64,000 nucleotides of DNA, from contig NZ_BBYM01000021.1 in NCBI RefSeq assembly GCF_001570405.1, forward strand, positions 1 through 64,000. The letters run 5' to 3'. Within the stretch, counting starts at the first letter, position 1, and every line of letters begins with the position of its first letter. Source of the stretch: Microtetraspora niveoalba. GTDB lineage: Bacteria > Actinomycetota > Actinomycetes > Streptosporangiales > Streptosporangiaceae. The position numbers were made by a program, and so were the translations under genes. This document shows positions 1 to 8,573 of the stretch, one piece after another. Below the pieces are notes generated by a model. It was not told the DNA's origin, ran no database searches, and saw nothing but the letters and a program-made list of their open reading frames with translations.

Positions 1-309
1 GTCGAGCACCGCGACGGCGGCCGCCCTGCCCCGCTCGCGGGCCGGGCACCGCGACCGGGCGAGCGCGTACAGCCAGGCGCGAAGGCGCGCCGGGTCCTTC
101 GGCCGCCGCACGCCCGCCCGCGCCGCGACGAACGTCCGGCGCACCGCGTCCGCGGCCCGGTCCTGGTCGTCGAGCAGGGAATGGGTGTAGTCGGCCAGAC
201 GGTCGGCGTACGCGTCGTAGAGCCCGGCGAGCGCCTCCGCGTCACCTCGTCGCAGCGCGTCCAGCAGCCGGCGTTCGTCGGCGCGGCTGACGTTGGGCCA
301 TGCGGGCAA
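1..309 (-). CDS. Sigma-70 family (ECF-like) RNA polymerase sigma factor, N-terminal part
   Basis: Only the first 103 codons are present; the gene leaves the left edge. The product reads like region 2 of an actinobacterial ECF-type sigma factor: RRGDAEALAGLYDAYADRL, then DQDRAADAVRRTFVAA, then LRAWLYALARSRC. In the family this part binds core polymerase and the -10 element. I chose the TTG start at 307-309 because GGGGGAGGA lies 7 nt upstream; no ATG or GTG fits the frame nearby. Regions 3 and 4 and any C-terminal extension are outside the window, so the subgroup cannot be named. Confidence 0.8.
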   Translation of the reverse strand, partial: MPAWPNVSRADERRLLDALRRGDAEALAGLYDAYADRLADYTHSLLDDQDRAADAVRRTFVAARAGVRRPKDPARLRAWLYALARSRCPARERGRAAAVAVLD

Positions 310-337
310 CGGACATTCCTCCCCCGATGACGGAACC

Positions 338-632
338 AGAACCTGTCGGGCCCCACACGAGGAGGACGCCGCCTCAGCGGCCGCCGTTTACTACCTGAAA
401 AGTCATACTCAACAGGTATTAACTCCGAAAATCGGGCAATTCCATGGAATTTCGGTTATCGACAGCGAGATTCATCGATCTTGTACGGCGGTTCCGTCGC
501 TATTTTCGATCTTCGGCCATGGATGCCGAAGCGGCCGAAGGGCCGGTGGCGCGGCTTGCCGGATCGTGGTGCGCGGTGGGGGTGGTCGCCCCCTCGATCG
601 GGCCGCCCGGAGGGCGGAGAACCTGTCGGGCC
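338..632 (+). repeat. 15-bp direct repeat pair AGAACCTGTCGGGCC
   Basis: The 15-mer AGAACCTGTCGGGCC occurs exactly at 338-352 and again at 618-632, 280 bp apart. Both copies lie in the non-coding stretch left of a gene relic. Function is unknown; they could be paired binding sites or traces of a rearrangement. Confidence 0.6.
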
Positions 633-655
633 GGCGTGGCCGCACAGATAGTACT

Positions 656-706
656 GATCGGTTCGATCTACTGCTGGCCTCCCAGAACGTACCGACCGGT
701 TCGATC
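656..706 (+). promoter_or_regulatory. Paired 13-bp operator-like sites before the hydrolase relic
   Basis: GATCGGTTCGATC (656-668) is an inverted repeat GATCG/CGATC around GTT. GACCGGTTCGATC (694-706) repeats it with one change, 38 bp downstream. The second site ends 34 bp before the relic's GTG start. The pairing and position look like TetR-type operators, but no regulator gene is next to them. Confidence 0.45.
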
Positions 707-740
707 ACCGCGACCCACGACCCACGACAAGGAGCATGTT

Positions 741-812
741 GTGACGACGTTCGTTCTCATCCCGGGGATGTGGCACGGCGGCTGGTGTCTCGACGTCGCC
801 GGGTCACGCTGA
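741..812 (+). pseudogene. Alpha/beta hydrolase N-terminal relic (23 codons)
   Basis: AAGGAG at 729-734 precedes a GTG that opens MTTFVLIPGMWHGGWC. This is the typical first beta-strand and HGGW oxyanion-hole turn of an alpha/beta hydrolase of the esterase/acetone-carboxylase-associated type. Translation then stops at TGA after LDVAGSR. Family members are normally about 230-280 residues, so over 90% is missing, including the nucleophile elbow. A strong hairpin begins 8 nt after the stop. The promoter and start survive while the body is deleted. An alternative is a functional micropeptide, which I think unlikely. Confidence 0.7.
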
Positions 813-819
813 CACGCGG

Positions 820-860
820 GTACGGCGGAGGCCGGCCGGGACACCCGGCCTCCGCCGTAC
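820..860. terminator. Bidirectional hairpin terminator
   Basis: Positions 820-835 (GTACGGCGGAGGCCGG) pair perfectly with 845-860 around a 9-nt loop, a 16-bp stem. It lies between the hydrolase relic (+) and the end of the leftward aldo/keto reductase. There is no U-tract, as is common for actinomycete terminators. Confidence 0.8.
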
Positions 861-874
861 GGCAACGCGCGGGG

Positions 875-1855
875 TCAGGCCGCCAGCAGGCCCTCGGCGA
901 CCAGCTCCGCCCACAGGTCCTCGGGCACGGGCCGGTCCAGAAGCGCCGCGTTGCGCCCTGCCTCGGCCGCGGACCTGGCCCCGAGGACGACCGTGGACAC
1001 CGCCGGGTGGCGCAGCGGGAAGGCCGCCGCGGCCCGGGGCAGGGTGACGCCGTGCCGCTCGCACACCGCCGCGACGCCCCGGGCGCGGGCCACCAGCTCC
1101 GCCGGAGCGGGCCGGTAGTCGAACGTGCCCGACGGCCGGTCGGTGGCGAGCAGCCCGCTGTTGAAGACGCCGGCCGCCAGCACCCGCACGCCGCGCTCGG
1201 CGCACGCGTCCAGCAGCGGGAGGCCCGACTGGTCGAGCAGGGTGTAGCGCCCGGCCAGCATGACCACGTCGATGTCGGTCTCGCGCACGAACCGGGCCGG
1301 GAGCTCCCACTGGTTCATGCCGACCCCGATCGCCCGCACCGCCCCCTGGTCGCGCAGGGCGGCCAGCGCCGGGTACGCCTCCTCCAGCGCCTCGCGCGGG
1401 TGCCCGTCCGGGTCGTGGATGAGCACGATGTCCACGGACGGGACGCCGAGCCGTTCCAGCGACTCCTCCAGGGACCTGAGCACGCCGTCGCGGGAGAAGT
1501 CCCACACGCGGCGGTGGCCGGCCGGCACGTCGAAGCCCTCGTCGTCCTTCCCCCGTGTGCCGCCGCCCGCGTCCGAGGGCACGAGCAGGCGGCCGACCTT
1601 GGTCGACAGGACGTGCCCCGAGCGCCCGGCGAGCGCCGCGCCCAGACGGCGCTCGGACAGGCCGAGGCCGTAGTGGGGCGCGGTGTCGTACAGCCGGACG
1701 CCCGCCCGCCAGGCGGCCTCGACGGCCGCCCGCGCGTCCTCGTCGGTGACGGCGGTGAACAGGTTGCCGATCGGCGCCCCGCCCAAGCCCAGCCGGGGCA
1801 GCGCGAGACCGCCCGCGCCCGGCCCCCGGTCCGAGGCGGGCCCCGGGGCCGGCAT
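875..1855 (-). CDS. Aldo/keto reductase, probable L-fucose (D-threo-aldose) 1-dehydrogenase
   Basis: A 326-aa AKR-fold oxidoreductase. The catalytic tetrad is visible: Asp and Tyr in LYDTAPHYGLGLSERRLG, Lys in STKVGRL and His in VLIHDPDGH. In this family D-threo-aldose dehydrogenases oxidise L-fucose to L-fuconolactone with NAD(P)+. That is the first step of the pathway whose later enzymes sit upstream in the same operon, which supports the assignment. The ATG overlaps the permease stop by one base (TGATG), so translation is coupled. It is the last gene of the operon and is followed by the hairpin at 820-860. Substrate is inferred from context. Confidence 0.82.
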   Translation of the reverse strand: MPAPGPASDRGPGAGGLALPRLGLGGAPIGNLFTAVTDEDARAAVEAAWRAGVRLYDTAPHYGLGLSERRLGAALAGRSGHVLSTKVGRLLVPSDAGGGTRGKDDEGFDVPAGHRRVWDFSRDGVLRSLEESLERLGVPSVDIVLIHDPDGHPREALEEAYPALAALRDQGAVRAIGVGMNQWELPARFVRETDIDVVMLAGRYTLLDQSGLPLLDACAERGVRVLAAGVFNSGLLATDRPSGTFDYRPAPAELVARARGVAAVCERHGVTLPRAAAAFPLRHPAVSTVVLGARSAAEAGRNAALLDRPVPEDLWAELVAEGLLAA

Positions 1856-2877
1856 CAGTCCTGTGCCTTCCCGCCGGCCACCCGGCTGATCATGAGGGCG
1901 ACGAGGATGATGCCGCCGTAGACGAGCTGCTTCCACTCGCCCGGCACGCCCTTGAGCGTGAGGACGTTCTCGACCAGGCCGATGACCAGGACGCCGGTGA
2001 GCGCCCCGAGGACCGTGCCCTTGCCGCCGTCCATACTGACGCCGCCGATCACGGACGCCGCGAACACCATGAAGATCCAGCCGACGCCCTGGTTGGCGCT
2101 GATGCCGCCGAGACGGCCGGTCTCCAGGACACCCGCGAGCGCGGCGAGCGCGCCGCCGATGACGAACACCGTCCACAACACCCGGTCCACGCGGATGCCC
2201 GCCGCCCGCGCCGCGTCCGGGTTCCCGCCGATCGCGTACAGCGCGCGCCCCGCCCTGAAGTAGCGCAGGCCCACGATCCCGGCGGCGAACAGCACGGCGG
2301 CGATCCAGATCGACGCGGGCACGCCGAGCCAGGTCGCGCCGCCCAGGTACATGATCGACTCCGGCAGCTCGAACAGGCTCTTGCCGCCGGTCAGGCCGAG
2401 GTGCAGCCCGTGGACCACGATCATCATGGCGAGCGTGACGACGAACGCCGAGAGCTGGAACTTGAGGATCAGGAAGCCGTTGAACGCGCCGATCGCCGCC
2501 CCGATGAGCAGGCACAGCGGGATCGCGAGCAGCCCCGAGCCCCCCGCCGTCGCCGGGATCACCAGCACGGTGATGGCGGGAGCCATGCCGACGGTCGACT
2601 CCAGGGACAGGTCGAACTTGCCCGCGATGAGGATCATCGCCTCGGCCAGCACGACCAGGGCCAGCGCGGACTGCTGCTGGAGCACGTTCGTGAGGTTGCC
2701 CACGGTGAGGAACACCGGGTCCACGAACGCGCCCACGACCAGCAGGACGACGATGACCGGCACCAGCGTCAGGTCGCGGAAGCGGCCGAGCCGCAGCCCC
2801 GCGCCCGCGCGGAGACGTCCCGCCGGGGCCGCCGACGGCGGCGGGGACGGTGTTGCCGAGGGGGTCGCTGTACTCAC
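1855..2877 (-). CDS. Sugar ABC transporter permease (RbsC/XylH family)
   Basis: A 340-aa integral membrane protein of the BPD_transp_2 type used for monosaccharide uptake. After a Pro/Ala/Ser-rich cytoplasmic N-terminus (about 30 residues) it has eight or more hydrophobic segments. Family landmarks include GKFDLSLESTVGMAP, GAFNGFLILKFQLSAFVVT, YAIGGNPDAARAAGI and GRLGGISANQGVGW. It would form the channel for the sugar delivered by the lipoprotein encoded two genes upstream. The GTG start overlaps the ATPase stop (GTGA). L-fucose as substrate is inferred from the operon. Confidence 0.88.
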   Translation of the reverse strand: MSTATPSATPSPPPSAAPAGRLRAGAGLRLGRFRDLTLVPVIVVLLVVGAFVDPVFLTVGNLTNVLQQQSALALVVLAEAMILIAGKFDLSLESTVGMAPAITVLVIPATAGGSGLLAIPLCLLIGAAIGAFNGFLILKFQLSAFVVTLAMMIVVHGLHLGLTGGKSLFELPESIMYLGGATWLGVPASIWIAAVLFAAGIVGLRYFRAGRALYAIGGNPDAARAAGIRVDRVLWTVFVIGGALAALAGVLETGRLGGISANQGVGWIFMVFAASVIGGVSMDGGKGTVLGALTGVLVIGLVENVLTLKGVPGEWKQLVYGGIILVALMISRVAGGKAQD

Positions 2878-4355
2878 TCTTCCATGCCTTCCATCACGGC
2901 CACGAGCTGCTGGTCGGACCAGCCGCGCGGCACGTCCCTGACCACCCTGCCGTGGAACATCACCAGCACCCGGTCGCAGATCCGCAGGTCGTCGAGCTCG
3001 TCGGAGACCAGCAGGGCGCCGGCGCCCCGCCCGACCGCGTCCTCGACCGCGCCGAGCAGGGACTGCTTCGCCTTCACGTCCACCCCGGCGGTCGGGTTGA
3101 TCACCACCAGCGCGGCGGGGGAGTCGGACAGCGCCCTGGCGAGCACGACCTTCTGCGCGTTGCCGCCGGACAGGTCGCCGACGGGCTGGTCCGGCCCCTC
3201 CGTCTTGATGTCCAGGTCCTCGATCATCTGTACGGCGCGGGCCCGCCGCCGGGACGGGGACACGGTGCCGAACCCGCCGAGCTTGTGCGCGATCGGCAGG
3301 GTGGCGTTCTCGGCGACCGACAACAGCGGCACGAACCCCTCGCGGTGCCGGTCCTGGGGGACGAACCCGAGGCCCGCCCGCAGCGCGGACGGCACGTCCC
3401 CCGGCCTGACGGCGGCGCCGTTGATCCTGATCGTGCCGCTGTCGGCGCGGCGGAGCCCGACCAGCGTCTCGGCCAGCCCGACCTTGCCGCTGCTGCCGGA
3501 CCCGGCGAGGCCGACCAGCTCGCCCGCCCGCACTTCGAGCGCCACGTCCTGGTAGCGGTCCCGCAGGGACAGCCCGGTCGCGGAGATCGCGACCGAGTCG
3601 CCCGCCGTACGGGATCTGGGCTGGTACGCGGCGGTGGCCTCGCCGGTCATCGCGGCGACCAGCTCTTCGTGCGGCAGTTCCGCCACCGGCCGGGTGAGGA
3701 CGTGCCGGGCGTCGCGGAAGACCGTGACGCTCTGGCAGATCTCGTACACCTCGTCCAGGTGGTGGGAGATGTACATCATCGTGACGCCCTGCTCGCGCAG
3801 CGCGCGCATGCGCTCGAAGAGCCGCTCGATGGCCGGGCCGTCGAGCTGGGCCGTCGGCTCGTCGAGGATGATGAACCGCGCGCCGAACGACAATGCGCGG
3901 GCGATCTCGACGAGCTGCCGCTGCTCGACCCCGAGGTCGCCGGCGAGCGCGCCCGCGTCGACGTCCACGCCGTACCGTTCGAGGACCTCGCGGGCCTCGC
4001 GGCGCACGGCGCCCCAGCGGATGAGCCCGCCGGACGTGCGCTGCCGGTTGAGGAAGAGGTTCTCCGCGACGGTCAGCGTGGGGATGATCGTCGACTTCTG
4101 GTAGACGCAGGCGACCCGCCGCCGCCACGCGTCCCGGTCCGCGAGGGCGGGCGCCGCCTCTCCCGAGAACAGCACCTCGCCCTCGTCCGGAGCCTGCAGT
4201 CCGGTCAGGATCGACACCAGTGTGGACTTGCCCGCGCCGTTCCTGCCGAGGAGCGCGTGCGTCTCGCCCTCGGCGATGGAGATGCCCGCGCCGTTCAGCG
4301 CGACGGTGGGCCCGAACCGCTTGACGACGTTCCTGGCTTCGACGTGAACGCTCAT
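2874..4355 (-). CDS. Sugar ABC transporter ATP-binding protein (RbsA/XylG type, two NBDs)
   Basis: A 493-aa tandem ATPase powering monosaccharide import. NBD1 is canonical: Walker A GRNGAGKST at residues 37-45 and Walker B FIILDEPTAQLD. NBD2 (about 255-493) is degenerate: its P-loop reads GSGSSGKVG, and the Walker B position reads VVINPTAGVDV, with Ile-Asn where Asp-Glu is usual. A second-site defect is normal in this family, so the protein is probably functional. The ATG overlaps the binding-protein stop (ATGA) and the stop overlaps the permease GTG. Confidence 0.9.
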   Translation of the reverse strand: MSVHVEARNVVKRFGPTVALNGAGISIAEGETHALLGRNGAGKSTLVSILTGLQAPDEGEVLFSGEAAPALADRDAWRRRVACVYQKSTIIPTLTVAENLFLNRQRTSGGLIRWGAVRREAREVLERYGVDVDAGALAGDLGVEQRQLVEIARALSFGARFIILDEPTAQLDGPAIERLFERMRALREQGVTMMYISHHLDEVYEICQSVTVFRDARHVLTRPVAELPHEELVAAMTGEATAAYQPRSRTAGDSVAISATGLSLRDRYQDVALEVRAGELVGLAGSGSSGKVGLAETLVGLRRADSGTIRINGAAVRPGDVPSALRAGLGFVPQDRHREGFVPLLSVAENATLPIAHKLGGFGTVSPSRRRARAVQMIEDLDIKTEGPDQPVGDLSGGNAQKVVLARALSDSPAALVVINPTAGVDVKAKQSLLGAVEDAVGRGAGALLVSDELDDLRICDRVLVMFHGRVVRDVPRGWSDQQLVAVMEGMEE

Positions 4356-5395
4356 TTGACCTGGTTGCCCCAGAGGTTCTGGTCGTCCACGTTGTCCTTG
4401 GTGACCAGGGGAGCGGGGAGCTGGTCCTCCAGGCCGTTCGGCAGCGAGATGATCGTGCTGTCGTGGTCGGTCGGGCCGGGCTGGAACGTCGTGCCCTCGG
4501 CGGCGGCCTTGGCGTAGAAGAGCGCGTACTTCGCGTACAGGTCGGCGGGCTGGGAGACCGTCGCGTCGATCTCGCCCTTGCGGATCGCGTCGAACTCCTG
4601 CGGGATGCCGTCGTTGGACACGACGAACACGTGCTTGGGGTCGTCCGGCTGGACGAGCAGGCCCTTGGCCTTGAGCACCTGCAGCGTCGGGGCCAGGTGG
4701 ACGCCGCCCGCGTGCATGTACACGCCCTTGATGTCGGGGTTCTGCTCCAGGCGGGTCTGCAGCATGGACGCGGCCTTGCTGCCCTCCCACTCGGTCGGCT
4801 CGTCGAAGACGGTGATGCCGGGGAACTTCGTCTTCATGCACTCGCGGAACGCCTCGGCCCGGTCGCGGCCGTTGATCGAGCTGAGCGCGCCCATGAGCTG
4901 GACGACCTTGCCCTTGCCGCCGAGCTTCTCGCCGAGGAACTCGCACGCCTTGGTGCCGTACGCCTTGTTGTCGGCGCGTACGACCATGTAGACCTTGCCC
5001 TTGTCGGGGCGGGTGTCCACGGAGACGACCGGGATCTTCTTGTTCTCCAGTTGCTGGAGGGTGGAGGCGATGGCCCCGGTGTCCTGCGGAGCCATGACGA
5101 TCACCTTGGCGCCCTGGCTGACCAGCGCCTGCGTGTTGGCGACCAGCTTGGCCACGTCGTTCTGCGAGTTGGTCGGGTTCATCAGCTCGACCTTGAGCTC
5201 GCCCGCCATCTGCGGGACGTACTTGCTGTAGGAGTTCCAGAAGTCGGAGTCCGCCCGGGGGAAGTCGATGCCGACCTTCCCTCCCGAGGCCGTGCCGCTG
5301 CCGCCGCCCGTCGCGGCGGCGTCGTCGCCGGTGGAGCCGCACGCGGTGATGATCGTCAAGAGGGCCGCTCCTGCGACCACGGGGCCGAACCTCAT
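4352..5395 (-). CDS. Sugar ABC transporter substrate-binding lipoprotein (Peripla_BP_4)
   Basis: A 347-aa lipoprotein. A short hydrophobic signal ends in a lipobox-like TIITACG, with the acylated Cys at about residue 19. A low-complexity GST/A linker follows. The ribose-binding-type fold shows QGAKVIVMAPQDTGAI, DTRPDKGKVYMVV, GDRAEAF-like INGRDRAEAF and VSNDGIPQEFDAIRKG. It should capture the monosaccharide at the outer face of the membrane and hand it to the permease. It is separated by 36 bp from the SDR gene upstream. GAGG lies 8 nt before the ATG. Confidence 0.9.
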   Translation of the reverse strand: MRFGPVVAGAALLTIITACGSTGDDAAATGGGSGTASGGKVGIDFPRADSDFWNSYSKYVPQMAGELKVELMNPTNSQNDVAKLVANTQALVSQGAKVIVMAPQDTGAIASTLQQLENKKIPVVSVDTRPDKGKVYMVVRADNKAYGTKACEFLGEKLGGKGKVVQLMGALSSINGRDRAEAFRECMKTKFPGITVFDEPTEWEGSKAASMLQTRLEQNPDIKGVYMHAGGVHLAPTLQVLKAKGLLVQPDDPKHVFVVSNDGIPQEFDAIRKGEIDATVSQPADLYAKYALFYAKAAAEGTTFQPGPTDHDSTIISLPNGLEDQLPAPLVTKDNVDDQNLWGNQVK

Positions 5396-5431
5396 CGTTT
5401 CGCCTCTGCTTCCTCAGGGGGTGGGGGTGTT

Positions 5432-6166
5432 TCAGTTGCCTGGCCGGAGCCGGAGGCCGTGCATGCCGCCGTCGACGGCGAGGACGGTTCCGGTGGTGGA
5501 GCGGGCGTCGGGACCGGCCAGGTAGGCGATCGCCGCGGCCACCTCGTCGGCGGTGACCAGGCGGCCCATCGGCTGGCGGGCGGCCAGCGCGCGGCGTTCG
5601 GCCTCGGGGTCGGCCGCCGCCGAGAGCAGCCGGCCGATCCACGGGGTGTCGGCGGTGCCCGGGTTGACGCAGTTGACGCGGATGCCCTCGCGCACGTGGT
5701 CGGCCGCCATGGCGAGCGTGAGCGACATCACCGCTCCCTTGCTCGCGCTGTAGAGGGCGCGCTGCGGCAGGCCGGCGGTCGCGGCGATCGAGCAGGTGTT
5801 GACGATCGACGCGTGCCCGGACTCGCGCAGGTACGGCAGGGCCGCCCGGGTCACCCGCACCATCCCGACCACGTTGACGTCGAGGACGCGGGCCCATTCG
5901 CCGTCCGGGTTGTCCTCGACCGTGCCCTGCGCGCCGATGCCGGCGTTGTTGACCAGGACGTCCAGGCCGCCGAGCCGTTCCGCCGCCTCGGCGACGGCCG
6001 TACGGACCGCCGCGTCGTCGGTGACGTCGGCGGTGACGCCGATGAACGGGTCGCCGGGCGGCGCGACGTCGAGGCAGGCCACCCGCCAGCCGCGCGCGGC
6101 GAACGTGTGGGCGGTGGCCAGCCCGATGCCGGAACCGCCTCCGGTGACGAGTGCCCTGAGCGTCAT
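5432..6166 (-). CDS. SDR dehydrogenase, probable 2-keto-3-deoxy-L-fuconate dehydrogenase
   Basis: A 244-aa classical short-chain dehydrogenase. It has the NAD motif TGGGSGIG at residues 8-15, NNAG, the catalytic Ser in [13 protein letters not shown], and the C-terminal [12 protein letters not shown]. Its place directly after an L-fuconate dehydratase and before a diketo-acid hydrolase partner points to oxidation of 2-keto-3-deoxy-L-fuconate. Start and stop couple it tightly to the dehydratase gene (ATGA overlap). An alternative is L-fucose dehydrogenase, since both roles are played by SDRs in known fucose operons. Confidence 0.83.
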   Translation of the reverse strand: MTLRALVTGGGSGIGLATAHTFAARGWRVACLDVAPPGDPFIGVTADVTDDAAVRTAVAEAAERLGGLDVLVNNAGIGAQGTVEDNPDGEWARVLDVNVVGMVRVTRAALPYLRESGHASIVNTCSIAATAGLPQRALYSASKGAVMSLTLAMAADHVREGIRVNCVNPGTADTPWIGRLLSAAADPEAERRALAARQPMGRLVTADEVAAAIAYLAGPDARSTTGTVLAVDGGMHGLRLRPGN

Positions 6167-7449
6167 GACTCCCTCCAGACCGCGCCGCCGGGGAAGCTGT
6201 GCGCGGCGATCGACTCCGGCCGCATCCGCGCGCTGAACCCGGGCGTCTCGGGGGCGGTGTAGCGGCCGTTCTCGATCACGACCGGGTCGGCGAAGTGCTC
6301 GTGCAGGTGGTCGACGTACTCGATGACGCGGTTCTCCATCGAGCCGCTCACGGCGACGTAGTCGAACATCGACAGGTGCTGGACCAGCTCGCACAGCCCG
6401 ACGCCGCCCGCGTGCGGGCAGACCGGCACGCCGAACTTGGCGGCGAGCAGCAGGATCGCGATGTTCTCGTTCACGCCGCCGACCCTGGCCGAGTCGAGCT
6501 GCAGGTACGAGATCGCCCCCGCCTGGAGGAACTGCTTGAAGACGATGCGGTTCTGCACGTGCTCGCCGGTGGCGACGGGGATCGGCGCGATGCCGCGCGC
6601 GATGGCGGCGTGGCCGAGCACGTCGTCCGGGCTGGTCGGCTCCTCCACCCAGTGGGGGCGGAACTCCTTGAGCGCGTCGACCCACGCAACCGCCGTGTCG
6701 ACGTCCCAGCGCTGGTTGGCGTCGACCGCGATCGGGAAGTCGTCGCCGCAGACCTCGCGGGCGACCCGGAACCTGCGGACGTCGTCGTCCAGGTTGGCGC
6801 CGACCTTGAGCTTGATCTGCCCGAAGCCCTGGCCGAGCGCCTCCCGGCACAGCCGCCTGAGCTTGTCGTCGTCGTACCCGAGCCAGCCGGGGGAGGTGGT
6901 GTAGGCGGGGTAGCCGTGCTCACGCAGGTGGGCGATCCGCTCCTTCCTGCCCGGCTCGGCCCGGTGCAGGATCTCCAGGGCGTCCTCGGGGGTGAGGGCG
7001 TCGCTCAGGTAGCGGAAGTCGACGAGGTCGACGATCCGCTCCGGCGGCATCTCGCCGAGCAGCAGCCACAACGGCTTGCCCTCGAGCCGGGCCTTCAGGT
7101 CCCACAGGGCGTTGACCACGGCGGAGATCGCCATGTGCATGACGCCCTTCTCCGGGCCGAGCCAGCGGAGCTGGGAGTCGTAGACCATCTCCTTGTACAG
7201 CGCGCCGACGTCCTCGGTGTCCCGCCCGACGACGTACTGTTCGAGCGCCCGGATGGCGGCGGTCTGCACGTCGTTGCCCCGGCCGATGGTGAACGCGAAC
7301 CCGTGCCCCTCGACGCCGTCGCCGGTCCGCAGCACCACGTACGCCGCCGAATAGTCGGGGTCGGGGTTCATCGCGTCGGAGCCGTCCAGCTCCCGCGACG
7401 TGGGGAACCGGATGTCGTGCGTCTCCAGGGACACGATCCGGGAGCTCAC
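6163..7449 (-). CDS. L-fuconate dehydratase (enolase superfamily)
   Basis: A 428-aa enolase-superfamily enzyme that dehydrates L-fuconate to 2-keto-3-deoxy-L-fuconate. FucD hallmarks are present: [10 protein letters not shown] with [12 protein letters not shown] near the N-terminus, the KLK catalytic lysine motif in [11 protein letters not shown], metal ligands in [18 protein letters not shown] and ATGEHVQNR, and the His base in [11 protein letters not shown]. Length matches characterised fuconate dehydratases. The GTG start overlaps the FAH-hydrolase stop (GTGA). This is the best marker for the locus being fucose-specific. Confidence 0.92.
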   Translation of the reverse strand: MSSRIVSLETHDIRFPTSRELDGSDAMNPDPDYSAAYVVLRTGDGVEGHGFAFTIGRGNDVQTAAIRALEQYVVGRDTEDVGALYKEMVYDSQLRWLGPEKGVMHMAISAVVNALWDLKARLEGKPLWLLLGEMPPERIVDLVDFRYLSDALTPEDALEILHRAEPGRKERIAHLREHGYPAYTTSPGWLGYDDDKLRRLCREALGQGFGQIKLKVGANLDDDVRRFRVAREVCGDDFPIAVDANQRWDVDTAVAWVDALKEFRPHWVEEPTSPDDVLGHAAIARGIAPIPVATGEHVQNRIVFKQFLQAGAISYLQLDSARVGGVNENIAILLLAAKFGVPVCPHAGGVGLCELVQHLSMFDYVAVSGSMENRVIEYVDHLHEHFADPVVIENGRYTAPETPGFSARMRPESIAAHSFPGGAVWRES

Positions 7450-8291
7450 GCCTGACCCACCGTCTGCCGCTGCCGCCCGAGCCCGTCGATCTCCAGCTCG
7501 ACGACGTCGCCGGCCCGCAGGTACGGCTGCCCGGGGAGGCCCATGGCGACGCCGGCGGGGGTGCCGGTGTTGATGACGTCGCCCGGCTCCAGCACCATGA
7601 AGTGGCTGAGATAGCGGACGATCTCGGCCACATCGAAGATCATGTTCTTGCTGTCGCCGTCCTGGCGCAGCTCGCCGTTCACCCAGAGGCGCATGCCGAG
7701 GTCCTGCGGGTCGCCGACCTCGTCGGCGGTCACCAGCCACGGGCCGAGCGGGTTGAACGTCTCGCAGGACTTGCCCTTGTCCCACTGGCCGCCGCGCTCG
7801 ATCTGGAACTCGCGCTCCGACACGTCGTTGGCCACCGCGTACCCGGCGATCCTGCTCAGCGCCTCCTCGCGCGACTCCAGGTAGCGGCAGGTCCCGCCGA
7901 TCACGACGGCCAGCTCGACCTCCCAGTCGGTCTTCACGCTGCCGCGCGGGACGAGCACCTCGTCGTACGGGCCGACCACGGTGTTCGGCGCCTTCATGAA
8001 GACCACGGGTTCGAGCGGCGGCTCGGCCCCCGTCTCGGCGGCGTGGTCACTGTAGTTCAGGCCGATGCACACGATCTTGCCGGGGCGGGCGACGGGCGGG
8101 CCGATCCGCAGACCCTCTGCGTCCACGAGCGGCAGGTCGCCGCGCTCCAGCGCGTCGCGGACGCGCGCCACTCCCCCGGAAGCGAGGAAAGCCCCGTCGA
8201 TCTCGGGCTCTCCGATGTCGCGCAGGTTTCCGGCGGCGTCCATCACCACCGGCCTCTCCTGTCCGACAGGTCCTACTCGCAGCAGCTTCAC
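7446..8291 (-). CDS. Fumarylacetoacetate hydrolase family protein, probable 2,4-diketo-3-deoxy-L-fuconate hydrolase
   Basis: A 281-aa FAH-fold hydrolase. Family motifs are [12 protein letters not shown], the acidic metal site in [35 protein letters not shown] and [12 protein letters not shown]. In the oxidative fucose route a FAH-type enzyme splits 2,4-diketo-3-deoxy-L-fuconate into pyruvate and L-lactate. I chose the GTG at 8289-8291 because GAGGG is 7 nt upstream and VKLLRVGP is the usual N-terminus; earlier in-frame starts lack an RBS. It is the first gene of the operon. Confidence 0.88.
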   Translation of the reverse strand: MKLLRVGPVGQERPVVMDAAGNLRDIGEPEIDGAFLASGGVARVRDALERGDLPLVDAEGLRIGPPVARPGKIVCIGLNYSDHAAETGAEPPLEPVVFMKAPNTVVGPYDEVLVPRGSVKTDWEVELAVVIGGTCRYLESREEALSRIAGYAVANDVSEREFQIERGGQWDKGKSCETFNPLGPWLVTADEVGDPQDLGMRLWVNGELRQDGDSKNMIFDVAEIVRYLSHFMVLEPGDVINTGTPAGVAMGLPGQPYLRAGDVVELEIDGLGRQRQTVGQA

Positions 8292-8318
8292 ACCGCATCC
8301 CTCGGTATACACAGTCAT

Positions 8319-8505
8319 ACATCGGATGTCTTGGTCGAGATGCTCATGTCTGCCGTCGGCTCGTGTCAATACTTCGACGCCAGGTAGTCCGATCTGTGAC
8401 CTGGATATATGGCGAAATGTCCGATGGAGATACCGGAAATGCGGTCCGTACATCCGATAACTGCCCGCACAGCCCTCCGGTCACGAGGTGGAAAACATCG
8501 GATGG
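8319..8505. promoter_or_regulatory. Divergent promoter with repeated ACATCSGATG operators
   Basis: The 282-bp gap between the catabolic operon and the secreted fucosidase holds a perfect palindrome ACATCGGATGT at 8319-8329. Near copies follow: ACATCCGATAA (8450-8460), ACATCGGATGG (8495-8505) and a weaker ATGTCCGATGG (8417-8427). The first is 28 bp before the operon start; the last is about 70 bp before the GH95 start. One regulator could thus control both directions. The regulator gene is not in the window. Confidence 0.7.
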
Positions 8506-8573
8506 CGCACCTTGTTGCCTCTCCCTTTCCGGTGTAAGAACGGGGCCAGATCGACCGATCGTCGGAGGTTTCC

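Larger units (their letters stand above)
310..740. other. Intergenic region with no gene
   Basis: No frame here has a convincing start, RBS and coding composition. The stretch is more AT-rich than its neighbours around 385-510. It should contain the promoter of the leftward sigma gene and, at its right end, that of the hydrolase relic. It also carries the direct repeats listed separately. Confidence 0.6.

Noticed and set aside
293-1921. Long plus-strand frame spanning the hydrolase relic and the aldo/keto reductase
   Set aside because: It is the antisense of the AKR and permease genes, with low-complexity Arg/Gly sequence. It crosses a strong terminator hairpin and ignores the well-placed GTG start of the relic.
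4463-6262. 600-codon plus-strand frame opposite the binding protein and SDR genes
   Set aside because: Shadow frame. The minus strand encodes a lipoprotein and an SDR with intact motifs and coupled starts.
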